64,000 nt of DNA from Apricaphanius iberus (GCA_028564705.1 JAPXFQ010000787.1:248001-312000), one strand, 5' to 3'. Numbered from the stretch's first letter, positions 22,932 through 34,805 are shown. Translations and numbers: made by a program. Notes: generated from the letters alone by a model not told the origin.

Positions 22932-23663
22932 TACAATTGCACATTATTCAGTTAAAGTTATGTCTTCGGACTTAAAGTAGTGCTAATCATTAGCGGAAGT
23001 AGCTATGTAGACACCGCTACTTCACAATAAGAGCATGCACTCCTATTGTTTAGATTAATTCGTTTATTGTTCATCTGCTGATAGTTTACATTTTGTAAAA
23101 AGGTCAATTGTGACATTTGAATACTTTTTCTATATTACATTTAATTTATTTGATATTTAACACAGCTGCTGATATCCAAATGTTAAGTTTATTCATATAT
23201 TTTGGTTATTTCTACCTTACCTTGCATTTGTTATTTTTCATATGAGATCACACATATCATCTCCCTCCTTACATTTATATCACCCAAACCTGTATCAGCA
23301 GCTGTGTGGAAATATTAAAGACAAAAGAAATATAACAGCCTTTTCTCCAACTCATATCTTCTTATACTATGAATGGCTTTAAGTGGAGCTCTGGCAGGTT
23401 TTCCCAGTGTTAACAGTGATCTCAGTCTGAACCAGAACCTCTATAGACAGCTCAGTGTTTCTTCCACTACAGTATCAGTCTGTTCTAGCAAAACTGCTGA
23501 AGCCTCTGACTGCGATGAAATAATTAACTTCTTGGTTTTCCAGTACAAATTACAACAATTTCTTCCTCAGTTCCGCTTTCTTCGGTAAAAAAAAAACGCT
23601 TTTGTGCTTATGTCAACAAATAAACTAAGCCTGACCCTTTGCTACCATGCTGGGGAGCTGCGA

Positions 23664-23730
23664 ACAACAAAGCTATCTTTGCTAACCGTTAGCAAATAAG
23701 CTAACGGTTAGCAACGTTAGCTTTGTTGCT
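23664..23730. repeat. near-perfect inverted repeat (cruciform-prone)
   Basis: The inner arms GCTAACCGTTAGC (23681-23693) and GCTAACGGTTAGC (23700-23712) are perfectly complementary around AAATAA. Pairing continues outward through AACAAAGCTA against TAGCTTTGTT with a few mismatches, giving arms of about 30 bp. Further GTTGCTAACCGTTAGC copies follow up to 23780. Confidence 0.85.
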
Positions 23731-24099
23731 AACACTTATTGTTGCTAGCCATTAGCTTTGTTGCTAACCGTTAGCTTCGTTGTTTACTGCTTTCTCTGGG
23801 CTGTAAAATCATCCTTTCGCTGGCCAATGTAGGAAAAAACAATGAACACTAATTTACCCTGTGATGCAGCAGTGTTAGAATTTTTTATTTTATTTTATTT
23901 TTTTATTAATTTTCTTGAAGTTTTTTCTGTGTGTAGTGCAGGGAATTGTGGTGGAAAAAAACATTAACATGGAGCATGCTTATGCAAGACAGTATTTCAA
24001 AAATTAACAGTTAACCATTCTCTGTATTAGTAGTGTAACATCTCAAAGGTATAAGGTAGAAATTAAATACATTTTGCTAAAGGTAAAAATTTTGACTAT

Positions 24100-24336
24100 A
24101 GACACGTCAAAATGTGCCATCACGCACCCAAGCCCCCGCCTCCCAGCTTCTGTCTGGAGGGCAGAAAGACTGAAGTTCACTGTTTTTAAATCACAGTTGA
24201 AGACACATCTTTTCAGACAAGCTTTCGACATGTAGCCACTGACTCGTGTTTTTAATTGATTTTTTTTATTTTGGAAGGCACCTTTCTGGCAGTTGTAAGG
24301 CGCTATATAAATAAAATTTGTTGATTGATCGATCCC
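24100..24336 (+). mobile_element. L2-like LINE 3' end fragment
   Basis: The reading frame at 24185-24232 gives FKSQLKTHLFRQAFDM and a stop, the typical end of the L2-type ORF2 protein. About 65 bases later comes GGCGCTATATAAATAAAATT followed by TGTTGATTGATCGATC, the usual 3' tail of fish L2-like LINEs. Only the last ~240 bp remain, a normal 5'-truncated copy. Confidence 0.8.
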
Positions 24337-24416
24337 CCCCACTGACTACTGTTGTTGATAGCTGTTAGTTCTCAATAGATCATCGCTACATGGCGATGAA
24401 GGAGAAATCTATCAGC

Positions 24417-24538
24417 ATGGTAAATATGTGCAGCCCTGTAGGCTGCAGAAATGGAAGAAAAAAAGGACACTAATAATATTTAATAGGTTTCCAGCTGACG
24501 AAATACGCCGCCATCTATGGCTGAGTTACAGTGGATGA
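24417..24538 (+). pseudogene. THAP-like N-terminal relic with frameshift
   Basis: MVNMCSPVGCRNGRKKGH is followed by a stop in frame; after a one-base shift the text continues IFNRFPADEIRRHLWLSYSG. The arrangement C-x4-C, then F-x-R-F-P and a downstream tryptophan is that of the first half of a THAP domain. The second metal pair was not found. It is probably a transposon-derived relic inside the 20735-26035 region. Confidence 0.5.
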
Positions 24539-24604
24539 TCTATCAATCCAAGGATCCAGTCTGGTGAACTAATTTGCTCATCTCCCACTCTGGAGGATAT
24601 GTGG

Positions 24605-24800
24605 ATGGTAATATATATGAGTGCCTTCTTTGCTTCAGTTGTGTAAAGTTGAGGGATGATGATCAAATAATGTAGATATCTGTAAACTGAACTGGCGGCG
24701 ATCGTATCCAAAGAGTTTCGTCCCGTAGCTTGTTAGCTGTCTGAAACAGTCTGGGAGCTAGCTCTGTGGGCTAGCTCTTAGCTATCTGAGCTTTCTTATA
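24605..24800. repeat. direct duplication, unit 1
   Basis: It shares a series of blocks in the same order with 25190-25390: CCTTCTTTGCTTC against CCTTCTTTGCTTT, TGTAAAGTTGAGG against TGTAAAGTCGAGG, AGATATC, CGTATC, and CCCGTAGCTTGT. It is diverged, so the duplication is old. Confidence 0.6.
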
Positions 24801-25189
24801 TGTTACTGGTTGTACAAACGGCTGCCTGATTACATGTTGGCTGTAAGTTTATTATTTTATTTCTTTATGGGTGCTTGTTTAAAGCCGTGGTGCTGCACTC
24901 AGCCTGACAGTGATGTCATTAGCTAGCTGTTCTCTACACAGAGTGCTAACACAGCCTGCACTGTGTAAACTGTCGGTTTGCCGTGAACTTGCTTTATAAA
25001 TCCGTAACGTGTTGTTGTTTTGGGGTTGTGAACATGGCTATGACATGTCACTGATCTGATGAAGTTATAAATAGCGGCCTATCTGGGATTAAGCTGGCTG
25101 AATGGTAACTCAGTTGTTGTGAGTCATCAACCTGCTGTGTCAATGATCGATCGGTATAAAAAAGTGTTTGAAGGATTGAGCGCTGGGAG

Positions 25190-25390
25190 TTCTACTATTG
25201 ATTGTATCCCTTCTTTGCTTTTGCTCTGTAAAGTCGAGGCATGTTGAGCAAATAATTGCAGATATCACCATTCTGATCTGACCGTGGTCGTATCTGAGGA
25301 GATTCCTCCCGTAGCTTGTAATTAAACGGTCTGGAAGCTTTGCGCTACATACAGTTAGCTTTCTGATGCGACTTTCAATTATCTGCTCAA
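25190..25390. repeat. direct duplication, unit 2
   Basis: Second copy of the unit at 24605-24800, about 590 bp downstream. The 117-aa minus-strand ORF across it has no domain I recognise. Confidence 0.6.
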
Positions 25391-26414
25391 AGATGGTTTG
25401 GGTTTTATTTTGTTTGTCTAATTGTTGAACTGCGACCGCAAGGCTTTGCATAGCAGTGTGGAAGCTTTTTGCCCGGATGAAAACATGAAACATGGAACGT
25501 GTCTATACAGCGGTAAAAATTTTGTACCTACATTGTTCAGGTATGCAAGGAGGATCAATATTGATTTTCAGTGTTTCTCTTTATTCTAGATATTGTACAT
25601 TTAAAACTTATTGCTTTTTATTAACGAAGCAGAAACCTGTTGTATTGCAAGCATTTTTTAACCAAATAAATGCAGCTTTAGACAATATATGTATAAATGA
25701 GTAAATAGAAAAGCAGAGAATTTTGAATTTTTTTTTCACAACATTTTGTTTTTATTTGATTTACAATGTCTTAATATCTGTGAGAATTTTTATGTTGCAT
25801 TATTTTTGAAAAAAGGAACTCAACATTTTTTAAATGATTTTTGTGCAATAATATTTTTCTTAATGCAATTCTTAACCTTTTTTAAGATGTTCTGCAGCAA
25901 GTTATCTGGAAAGTGATCATTTTCATAAGCAGTCATTTTCACATAAATAAATAAAGAATATACTGCAATACATAGTTACCCTACATACTTTAGTTTATAA
26001 GGCAATATAGATTAGAGGCCATATCGTCCAGCCCTACTCTGTAGCCATTCTCTGTATAATAAGGGACATCTTGAATATCAGGTTAGGTGAAACATGGCGC
26101 ACCTTTGATGGGCATGATCCCATCCAATAGAGGGATGAGACGCCCCCGGAGACTTTTAAACCGCCATATCTGTATTCTGCCTCTAACTCTGGGGCTGTAA
26201 CCCCACTGCCCCATGGGAAATGCGGTTTTGATTCACTGCATTGTCCTGGACTGAAGGTTTTGTCTCATTTATTTCAGCCAAATCTCTCACTTGTCAGATT
26301 TTTCTTCCTCTCTCTCTCTCTGGCGTTCGTGCGTCAGTCCACCTAGTGATTTCCTGGAGTCTTGCTTAAATCATTCTTTTTGATGCAGATTTAATTAAGG
26401 CTGCCTTCCCTATA

Positions 26415-26449
26415 CATCCTCTCTGTGCGTGCTGCGCTCAGAGAGGATG
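26415..26449. repeat. 11-bp stem, 13-base loop hairpin
   Basis: CATCCTCTCTG and CAGAGAGGATG are perfectly complementary around TGCGTGCTGCGCT. The stem is too short for a microRNA precursor. It sits in a repeat-poor part of the intron. Confidence 0.75.
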
Positions 26450-29400
26450 CACATGTGGTTTCTGGTCTGTTTTTCTCTGTTAATTGTGGCGTCTCACAGC
26501 AGTGCTACAACGCCCATGACTTTGAAAGGATGGTTGGGTAATTTTTTGGTGTTTTTTCTTTTTTCTGTGCTGTGACGTTTATTCAATAGTCAGAGGGGAA
26601 AGTTGCAAACTTTCTATCGGGAAGGCTTAAAATTGATCTCGGAGATGGTGAGAGCGTCTGGATCCGTCGGTAACTAACGCTGTTGTTGTGTAGCGGTCCT
26701 CATTTATTCATACAAAGCAATTTTTTTAAAATACTGCAATTTTCATTAACCCGCCTTCTGGCTAATGAGGCTGCTCTCTCCAGAGTTTTTTTTTTCTCTA
26801 CACTCATTCTTCGAGAGGCTTATTTGCAATGGACGCTCAGCTCGCTCACTTCTAAGCTTTACAACTCCACACAATAGTGGGTTTGACAGCTAAAGCAAAT
26901 TAGGCTTGGCAGCAACGTTTGATATCTTATTGGCAGGTTGCGCTCTGTAATTGCTTGCTTAGGTTGGCCACAAGGACACTTCTCGTTTTGTTGGTGTGCA
27001 CCGTCTGCAAGCTTCCCACACACACACAGTCCTGAGTACGCTCTAATCCATCACGTAAATGTCAAACCTCTCTCCACTCGGGGTCAGTTCAGTTGATTAG
27101 AGGTCCAGAGCTTTGTCTCCTACTGAGCTTTACTTGGAGGACTTTCCAACTCAAGGTTGAAAACGATCTATCCCCCCCAGAACTCGATAGCAGTAAGGTG
27201 GAGGTTTAAACTTGCTTCTGCTGAATGTGACCAATATCCTGCAGTAAGACGAGGAGAAAGAATTGATATACTTCTTGTTTTAATTTGCGCTCATTAGTAG
27301 CCAAAGGCACATTGACCTAAATACGGCAGACCGGCTTGATGTTGGGAGCTGAGCAACGCCTGCCCACCAGGACCAGAGGTCGCACCAAAGTGGGTCACGT
27401 TGTCATGATGTTGAAGAACAAGGTCAGGTAACGGGAAGGAAAGTCAGACGATCAGGAAGGCTATGGACACGGAGCGGCGGTCGACCTTTGACCTTTCACT
27501 TTGAGAAGGAACTGAAGACAAGGTGACCTAGAATGTGAAGAAGACACAAGAAGTGAGACGGAGCGAGGCAAGAAATCATTAAAATCATAATCTACCACAA
27601 TCTAAAGCAGTTTTATTTCTTTATCCTTTCATGCACATGAGGATTGTCATAGAAAATTAATTTTGCGGGATTCGCTTTCACAGAAACTGATGAATTTCAG
27701 GTTTGTTGCTGGTAATGACCCAAAACTGTGTCTTGTGGACAAAAAAGACCAATAAAATAGGAATTTTGGTACAGAAATGTGAGCATTTCCCATGTACTTT
27801 AGGGTGTGTGCATTGAAAAAATTGTTTGGTGCTCTTTTGTATGAATTCTTAAGGTTTTTGCTAGACTTGTGATGTCTTGTAATTCCTTCAGGAGTGGCTC
27901 AACACGGGAATGTGACGGTTATAGCTCATGTCCTTAAAGTGTCTGTGTGTGGAGCTTCTTGGAGCTTTGACTCCACCTGAGGGCCACGTCTCATTGCCCC
28001 TGAATGAGTTTTTATTTGATTTAACCTCCATGCTGTGTTCTCCTTGTTCTTTGTGCACCACATTTTTTTTCCTACCACTAAACTTTCCATAAAAATCTTT
28101 GAATACAGCACTTTGAGAGCCAACTTCTTTCACAATAACCTGAAAATTTGAAATTCAGCAACCTCCCATAATATAACATTAATTTCAGTGTTAAAATCTC
28201 TTTTTTTCAGCTTTTTTGCAAGTGGAAACAAATACTTAAAATACTGACTAATGAATCTGAAGTTTTAAAAATTACTAAAATATTTTTTTAATCTTAAAAC
28301 TACATATTTCACTAAGAACCGTTTTTTGTGCAAAGAGAAATTAGATGTATATTTACGTGTGTCTGTGTGTATAAATGTGTAATTATTTATATATATATAA
28401 ATATAAATAATTATCTGTATATGTTCAGGTTCAAGGATGAGAGAGAAAATTGGTGAAAAGAAGCAAAGGATAGTCTGGTTGCTTATAAGAGAAATATAAA
28501 GAAAAAAATTATGAATAACTTCAAACTTGCAGAAAAATTATTAATTTTATCCGATTTACTTAAAAAATCACAGTAATTTATTAAATAAAATGCTTTGTGT
28601 TTTGCACTTTTGCTGCTTGCTTTGAGTTTCATTGAGGATGAAATGAAGTAAAAATGAACAAGTTTCTTATTAAAGCTGCTTGTTTATGTCCTTCAACCTT
28701 TTTGTTCCTGGAGTCGTTTTATAATGTTCGCTCCATTTGCTGTAAAGACGATAAATATTTGGTTTAAATTAGTTAAAACGTCGCTTGGGAAAATTATTCA
28801 CACCCTCAGGTATTTTTTCTATTTCTCCTCCCTTACATCCTTCTCTGCATACAACCTTTCTTCCTTAATTTTTTCATCCTTTTATCCTTCCTTCTTTCTT
28901 ATGTTCTTTTTTTCCTTCCATCCTTCTGTGGTTAGAGCAGACCTCCAGCTCTTCCTGGTTTTCTGCTGAGGCGTTCCCATGCCAGCTACGACTCACAGTC
29001 CATAGATGAGGGTAGGAACTTAAATCTGACAATTACTTTTGCAGTTAAGACAAAGTCGGTTTAATTGGCTTTTTTTCTCAATAAAACTAAAAACGATATG
29101 ATTCTTAAAGTTTGTCTCTGTTTTATGTTTTATGTTGCAACTAGTTTTTATAGAGCGTGGCAAAAAGAAATCTCTTAGAGGGTTTGAATACTTTTTAACA
29201 GCACTGCCGCTAAATTTTAGGCAGTGTTTTTCATAAGCTTATTTATACGCTCAATTCCCCACCAACAAATTGCCTCAAAAGTACTTCTACTTGAACTGGA
29301 CTCGACCAGAACATCATTTCCCCCAGAACCAAGAGGGGAAAAGGGTTTTTAGGAAGAAAAAGGGGGGGGGGGTCTTTTCTTTTTGATTGAGCGGCCTTAT

Positions 29401-29613
29401 TGCTTCCCGCTCAGAAGTGCTGTTAGAGGCACTTTAGATCAAATTCAAAGGTGAATAAAGACGGCGACTCCACACTTTACCTCAATTTCCTCCAGCTTTT
29501 CTGGAGCATTGTGGCTCCGCGGCTGCAGCGAATAAAGGAGGCAGCCTCACACATTCGTCTTTGACCCGCTCTATCTCTTCCCTTTTTTTATCCTCCATCT
29601 TTCCCTTTCTCCG

Positions 29614-29634
29614 CCCCCCCCCCCCCCCCCCCCC
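29614..29634. repeat. poly-C run (21 C)
   Basis: An uninterrupted run of 21 C inside a pyrimidine-rich stretch. The glycine-rich minus-strand ORF across it is an artefact of the tract. Confidence 0.9.
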
Positions 29635-30635
29635 ACTGTTTCCTCCCGGCCTCAACCTCCTATTGGAAGTCAAATGAGCTCACATTTTGTATCTTTTCGC
29701 TCTCCTCCTTTCTTGTCCTGGATTTTACAGAAATCATATACCGTCCTGAAGTTCGGGGGGTTATGATGATGATGATTTCTCTTGAGTCTTCTTCATCTCC
29801 ATCTCCACTCCTCGCTCTCATGAGTGGTGGCGGAGCCTTTTCATTAAGAAGCCCTCTGATTATTTTTAATGTGGGCACCAAGCAGTGTCCCTTTCCCCAA
29901 AGGGTTCTCCATCCTGGACCTCAAAGATCCAGTAAAGGGAAAGAAATGTGGCTCCAGCTTAATACTTATCCTCTGCTCTTACATCAGCTCCTCCGCTGTC
30001 TTTAAGTTAAATCAACTTATTTTTGTTACAGTTTTAAGCATTCAAATGGCATTTGAGTTTAATTCTAACTAATCCTCCTACGGTTCTGATGGGGTAAACT
30101 TCATATCAAATTGGAAGTTTAATGGTAGCTGGAAATATTTCAGAGGGGAAAGTTGGAGAGCAAAAACAACATAGATTCATAGTTTTATCATTCAGTAAAC
30201 AAAGATTAAGTTCCAATTTTGAAAGCTGTGTAGGAAAAACTAAAGCCGTATTATTTAGCAGCTTGTGGAACCCCTCTTTTTGCGTTTTCTAACAATGTTG
30301 TGCCCTGACGGCCCCATCTTGGGCTATTTACAGGACTTTGACTAGGCCCTTGATGAGTTTCTCCAACTTTTCTGGTGTGAATCTTACCCTGTGTTTGAGG
30401 TCTTCGTTCTGGTGATGACTCAGTTTGGGTCGAGCTCGTCATCTGAGACGACCCAGATTATCACACCTGCAACACCATGCTTGACATTTGATATGCTGTG
30501 CATTTTGGCCAAAGATTTTTACTTTGGTTTTATCTTTTCAAGATATCTTCTGGGTAATTCAGAGTCATGCGAGCATACTCTAAAGAGCATTAATACTGGT
30601 CCTTCAACCCTTCCAAACAAGACATACTTGTTCAG

Positions 30636-30638
<3 letters not shown>

Positions 30639-30687
<49 letters not shown>
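30639..30687. repeat. (AT)n microsatellite
   Basis: About 49 bp of uninterrupted AT dinucleotide. The 184-aa and 122-aa ORFs that span it owe their length to this tract. Confidence 0.95.
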
Positions 30688-30689
<2 letters not shown>

Positions 30690-31793
30690 CACAACCCATT
30701 CATTCCAATTAAGTTTTTCTAAGGAAACCCAGAAGCTTGCATTGAGAAAAAAAATCCTCTTTAACAGAAAGCAACCTCCAATAGAACCAGAACCTGGCCC
30801 AGTGCAACTTTCTGTGGTAATGAAAAGTAGCAGGTTAATAGCAGGAGAGGGAGTACGTTTAGTTGTTAGCAGCCTTATTTCAGCCAATCCCCCCTTGTCT
30901 ATGATGACAAAAACACAAGAAAAAAAAAGTTTACAGTTGAAATGACATTAAATATTACAATTGGAGAGTCTTAGAACAGTGTGGTGAATTTGTCCTCCAA
31001 CAGTCTAAGCCTATTGGAGAATGACTACAAAGATAGCTCAGGATAACCTTCCCCTTTAGACTGAGACAAGAGAGAGGCGGTCTTATTTTTGACTGTCCTA
31101 CATAAACAAGCAATCACCACCTCAACTTCTTCCTAGATTAATGAAAACATATTTATTGGTAGAAAACGTTGGATTCTTAAGTGTCATTGCTGTTTTCCTC
31201 ACCATCTTTCAATTGTATTAAAGGTCCCATATTATGCTACATTTAGAAAAAAATATTTCAATGAGGCCCCCAGAGTATATATTTGCCGTGTGTGCAGGAA
31301 AATTCCTCTCAGATTAGGCATACAGCATGTATCTGAAACCTCCTGATTCTGGACAAGCTGTTTTGGTTGCACTGTGGCTTTAATGCAATGAGCTGCTGCT
31401 TTCCACGCCCCCTCCCTCCCGAAGGCCGTGCCCCCACCAACCCGCAACCATGACAACGCAGTCAGAGTTTGTAATGATGGCCGCTAGCAGGAGCGCGATA
31501 TTCCAAACTGATATATTTGACCCTGAATCTGAGGTTGAAGAGGGAGAAGAGCAACAAGCTGCAACCAAGTGTGCGGACCAGCCGCTAATGTAGTCTAGTC
31601 TCTCTGTCAAAACCCCAGCAACACCCACCGCTCCTCCTCCGTTCTCAGGAGCAAATCTAACGTCAACATATAAACATTAAAAGCCTTTTCACTAATGCCC
31701 AATAGTAACTGCATTCATGTAAAAAGGCTACAGCTGCTGTGACCGTTCTATACTACGCGTCAGTGGTATAATGAGACAGAAAGTTTCGTTTCA

Positions 31794-32005
31794 CACACAG
31801 CTACATAGCTAACAGCTACAGCTGACGTTACACAGCTAATCGCTACAGCTACACAGCTAACCTTACACAACTAAAAGCTACAGCTAACGTTGCACGGCTA
31901 ACAGCTACAGCTGACGTTACACAGCTAATCGCTACAGCTACACAACTAACCTTACACAGCTAAGAGCTACAGCTACACAGCTAACAGCTACACAGCTAAC
32001 GCTCG
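31794..32005. repeat. CACAGCTAACAGCTACAGCT minisatellite
   Basis: Tandem, slightly varied units built from ACAGCTAACAGCTACAGCTG and ACGTTACACAGCTAATCGCT. It lies inside the TTAA element and may have expanded after insertion. Confidence 0.8.
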
Positions 32006-32007
32006 GT

Positions 32008-32379
32008 CTATATTGCCAACACATCACTCACATTGATTAAACATGGTAAAACATGACATCTTACCTCCTCTGATGTTGAAGGCGGCTCACGGAGAGTTGG
32101 TATGGCTCCAACATTCAGCCACAGTTTAGTGGCAAAGCCTGACTGGAACTGAAACAGGTTACTGAAAGACTCCGGTGTAAAATGCTTAGCACATACATGT
32201 AGTATTTTCGGGACCGTTCCAGGAGAGTTTCCCTCAAAAATAAAAGATATCCACTGGGTCCTCACATCTTCTTGTGTTGGAACTGCAAAAAGACTTTTGT
32301 CTTGGTTGTTGCAGCTTGCAACAGAGCAGCTGGCGTGTCGTCCTTTCCCACTGGGCATTGTCGGTGGCGTGTTGCTCAA
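32008..32379 (-). pseudogene. THAP-domain protein fragment of a transposon (123 aa)
   Basis: The frame carries a full THAP zinc-finger pattern: C18 and C23 in CSVASCNN, W43, C63 and H66 in VCAKHF, and AIPT at 92-95. This is the C-x4-C...C-x2-H fold with the closing A-V/I-P-T motif used for sequence-specific DNA binding. The frame ends after about 123 residues with no transposase part. It lies entirely inside the TTAA element and is therefore a transposon gene piece rather than a host gene. The downstream exon or ORF has been lost, or the element encodes only this domain. The same domain in worse condition is at 8877-9062. Confidence 0.75.
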
Positions 32380-34263
32380 TGTGGCAGATGGCAGAAGCTT
32401 AGAGGAGGGCTTATCTTCACAGGTGAAAGTGGGACGGCCTAGTGGGATGGGCCAGGTCCACTACATACGTATGTAGAGGACCTAAATAGAAACAGCTTGT
32501 GGGAGGCTCTTTCACAGAAATGCAGGGAAGGAGAGATACTGAGAGCACAGACTTGCACACACTTCAGGGGGTCTCCACAGACACCGGTAACTTATAATTA
32601 TGTGTGAAAAACATGAAAAAGTGCATTTTGCATAATATGGGACCTTTAACTAATCTGTATGCTCCCGAATCATTCACAATCCATGAATTTGTAGCAAGTG
32701 TTTCTTCCCTAAGGTTATTTATGATAACTTACTGCCTTGTGACTGCGCTAATGTACTCCTTCAAACCCCACAGCCACAAACGGGTAAAACATTACGATTC
32801 CTCAAAGACATAGCAGAGGTTATAAAGCGCTCTGTATTCTTTTTTTTTATTTCTTTTTTTTACTTAGCATGTAGTCCTCTATCAGCGAATGGGGGGGGCT
32901 TAACCAATTAGTTAATCAGAAAAGAAATTATGAAAAACACTTTGATAATCAACAGTCTTAAACGCTTAGCATATAAAAAGGTTCTAGTATTCAATTAGTT
33001 TTCAATCAGAATTAGCCTTGTAGGGAACAGGAAAGGGTAAGAAAGGGAAAAGATTACTTCCAGGGTACTTTTCTGATGTTTAATACTGGCTGGCCAGCAT
33101 ATGTGTTTGTTTGGTAGAAATAATTTAGGTAAATTTTGCATTGGTAGAGGACCTGGAGGTGAATAATTAAGCTCTTTTCTAATGTGAACCACAGCACATG
33201 ATGAATTGGAATGGGAGCGCTTGGGCTTGGATCAGGGCAAGTAATAGAAGCATTAGGTCTCAGCTACTTGTCTACATTAGGGAAAGTTTGTGATCCTGTC
33301 TCTGTATCTGATTTTAGGAGGTTTAAATTATTAGTTTTAAATAGTAGTTTTTACCTTTACCAGTTGAGATTGTGTGAAGCAGGTATGAGTGATTACCACC
33401 TTACCTAACCTAGGTAGCATGAGGAGCCTAATGGTGCGTTCAGACCGCACGCTTTGTCAGCATTAAACAACATTCACAAAGTGAGTAGTTTGTCGCATAT
33501 ACACTACAGATACTTATATAGACTCAGTAATCCTGACACCTATCAATATCATATCAGACAAAACATTTGTTCAGGACAGTGAGGACAGTGGACTTGGAGG
33601 CATCTTCGGCTGGATAGAGAAAGCATAATCTTTGTATTGACAGAATGCTCTTCAGGTATTAGATCGTTACTATGCCAACCCAGGATGTTAGGCTTAATAT
33701 CTTCACACTTGATCTGACCTTAATTCATACAGTGTCATATAATCAGATTGGTTACCATATCATGAAGAAATAGCACACAGTACATATCAGTATAGAAGAA
33801 TATACAGAACAGATCCTTCTTGATATTAAATTAAACCTACAAATCAGAAGTCGCATATTTGCTAACGCTAAGCTAGCGGTAGCTAGCACCTAAAACCCTC
33901 ACCGAGAGCTGTTGTAGAGCTTCATCCTGTTTCTCACTTAAGTGACTGTTTCTCCCCCAGCAGAACTGCCTTTTTCCACATTGTCAGATTTATAGAGGTT
34001 TTCTCTGTGTTTAATGCTCGTTCCTTCGTCCTGGAGGCTCTTTGTGTCCTCCTTCTTGAGTTGTAGTCCACTAAGTGTTTTTACAAAAAACCTAAAGTAA
34101 ATTTCGCCACTGGTCGATAATCAGCGTTTTTACAGACCTCACATGTTGGATACATGCTGCATTTCACACAAGATCAGTAAATAACTTTTATCGCAACATT
34201 GACTCTCATTAATTTTTTTAGCCGTAGGGGACCCATGGACTGGAAGTAGTAGGGCCTGACTTA

Positions 34264-34805
34264 AGCTTGGTTTATGCTTGCCGCGTCCGCAAGGTCCGCA
34301 CGGCTCCACGCTGGGAAATTACGTCATTTCAGTAACCGCGCCACTCCGCGCAGCCTACTCCCGAAAATTTGCGCACCGCACACCTAGGAAAATTTTTAAT
34401 TACGCGGAAAAACATGGCAGAACCAGCAAGAGCTCATATTGCCAGAGGTTCGTAAATAGACATCTTTATGATTCGGCCGATAGAGATCACTGTTATCAAC
34501 TGTGTTTTAATGGACGAGTGGACAGTCTCCTTTTTCGTCTTTTTTCCTAAGTAAACAGCATAAAGATTCAGCTTTAAGCTCACACGTGTCACCATCTTGT
34601 AAACAACAGTGATTACTACTTCTACTATGGTGTAGTGTTGTATGCATGCCGTAGAGCCCTACGCCGCCCCCTACAGTCGTCAAGAATATTGTCTCTCAGC
34701 AGGGACAAGCTGCAGAAAGTATAAACGATGCTCGAAGGCGTCTCGGCCGGTTCCGCACCTCTCGTTTCCGCGCGGAATGTTCATGCTGCAAGCATAAACC
34801 AAGCT
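34264..34805. mobile_element. PIF/Harbinger-type MITE (542 bp)
   Basis: The ends AGCTTGGTTTATGCTTG and CAAGCATAAACCAAGCT are perfect inverted repeats of 17 bp, flanked on both sides by TTA (34261-34263 and 34806-34808). A three-base TTA/TAA target site is the Harbinger hallmark. The interior is GC-rich (GCGTCCGCAAGG, GTTTCCGCGCGG) and has only a meaningless 90-aa frame. Confidence 0.8.

Larger units (their letters stand above)
20735..26035. mobile_element. possible old 5.3-kb element bounded by inverted ends
   Basis: AGGGCCGAGCGATATGGCCT at the left and, in reverse complement, AGGGCTGGACGATATGGCCT at the right agree at 17 of 20 positions, and agreement continues (CAAATCA against CTAATCT). 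Such GGGCxGxxCGATATGGCC ends are frequent in fish DNA transposons. If they belong together, the DD38E insertion at 21242, an L2 3' end and a THAP-like relic are nested inside. No clear target-site duplication is visible, so this could also be two independent MITE ends. Confidence 0.35.
31222..32645 (-). mobile_element. Kolobok-like TTAA element with THAP ORF
   Basis: 1,424 bp with exact TTAA on both sides (31218-31221 and 32646-32649) and matching ends: AGGTCCCATATTATGC at the left, GCATAATATGGGACCT at the right. It encodes a THAP domain on the minus strand and contains an AGCTAA minisatellite. No transposase core is seen, so it would need a partner. TTAA sites, purine-purine ends and THAP fit Kolobok; piggyBac is the alternative. 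Confidence 0.75.

Noticed and set aside
25140..25493. 117-aa minus-strand ORF
   Set aside because: It overlaps the old direct duplication, and the matching part of the other copy is not open in the corresponding frame.
29482..29673. Gly-rich 63-aa ORF
   Set aside because: Produced by the poly-C run read in reverse.
30245..30430. Possible Tc1 relic (AGGACTTTGACTAGGCCCTT, GTGTGAATCTTACC)
   Set aside because: Only vague resemblance; no catalytic block could be read in any frame.
30391..30945. 184-aa ORF (and 122-aa antisense ORF)
   Set aside because: Their length depends on the AT microsatellite at 30639-30687, and neither flank shows a domain.
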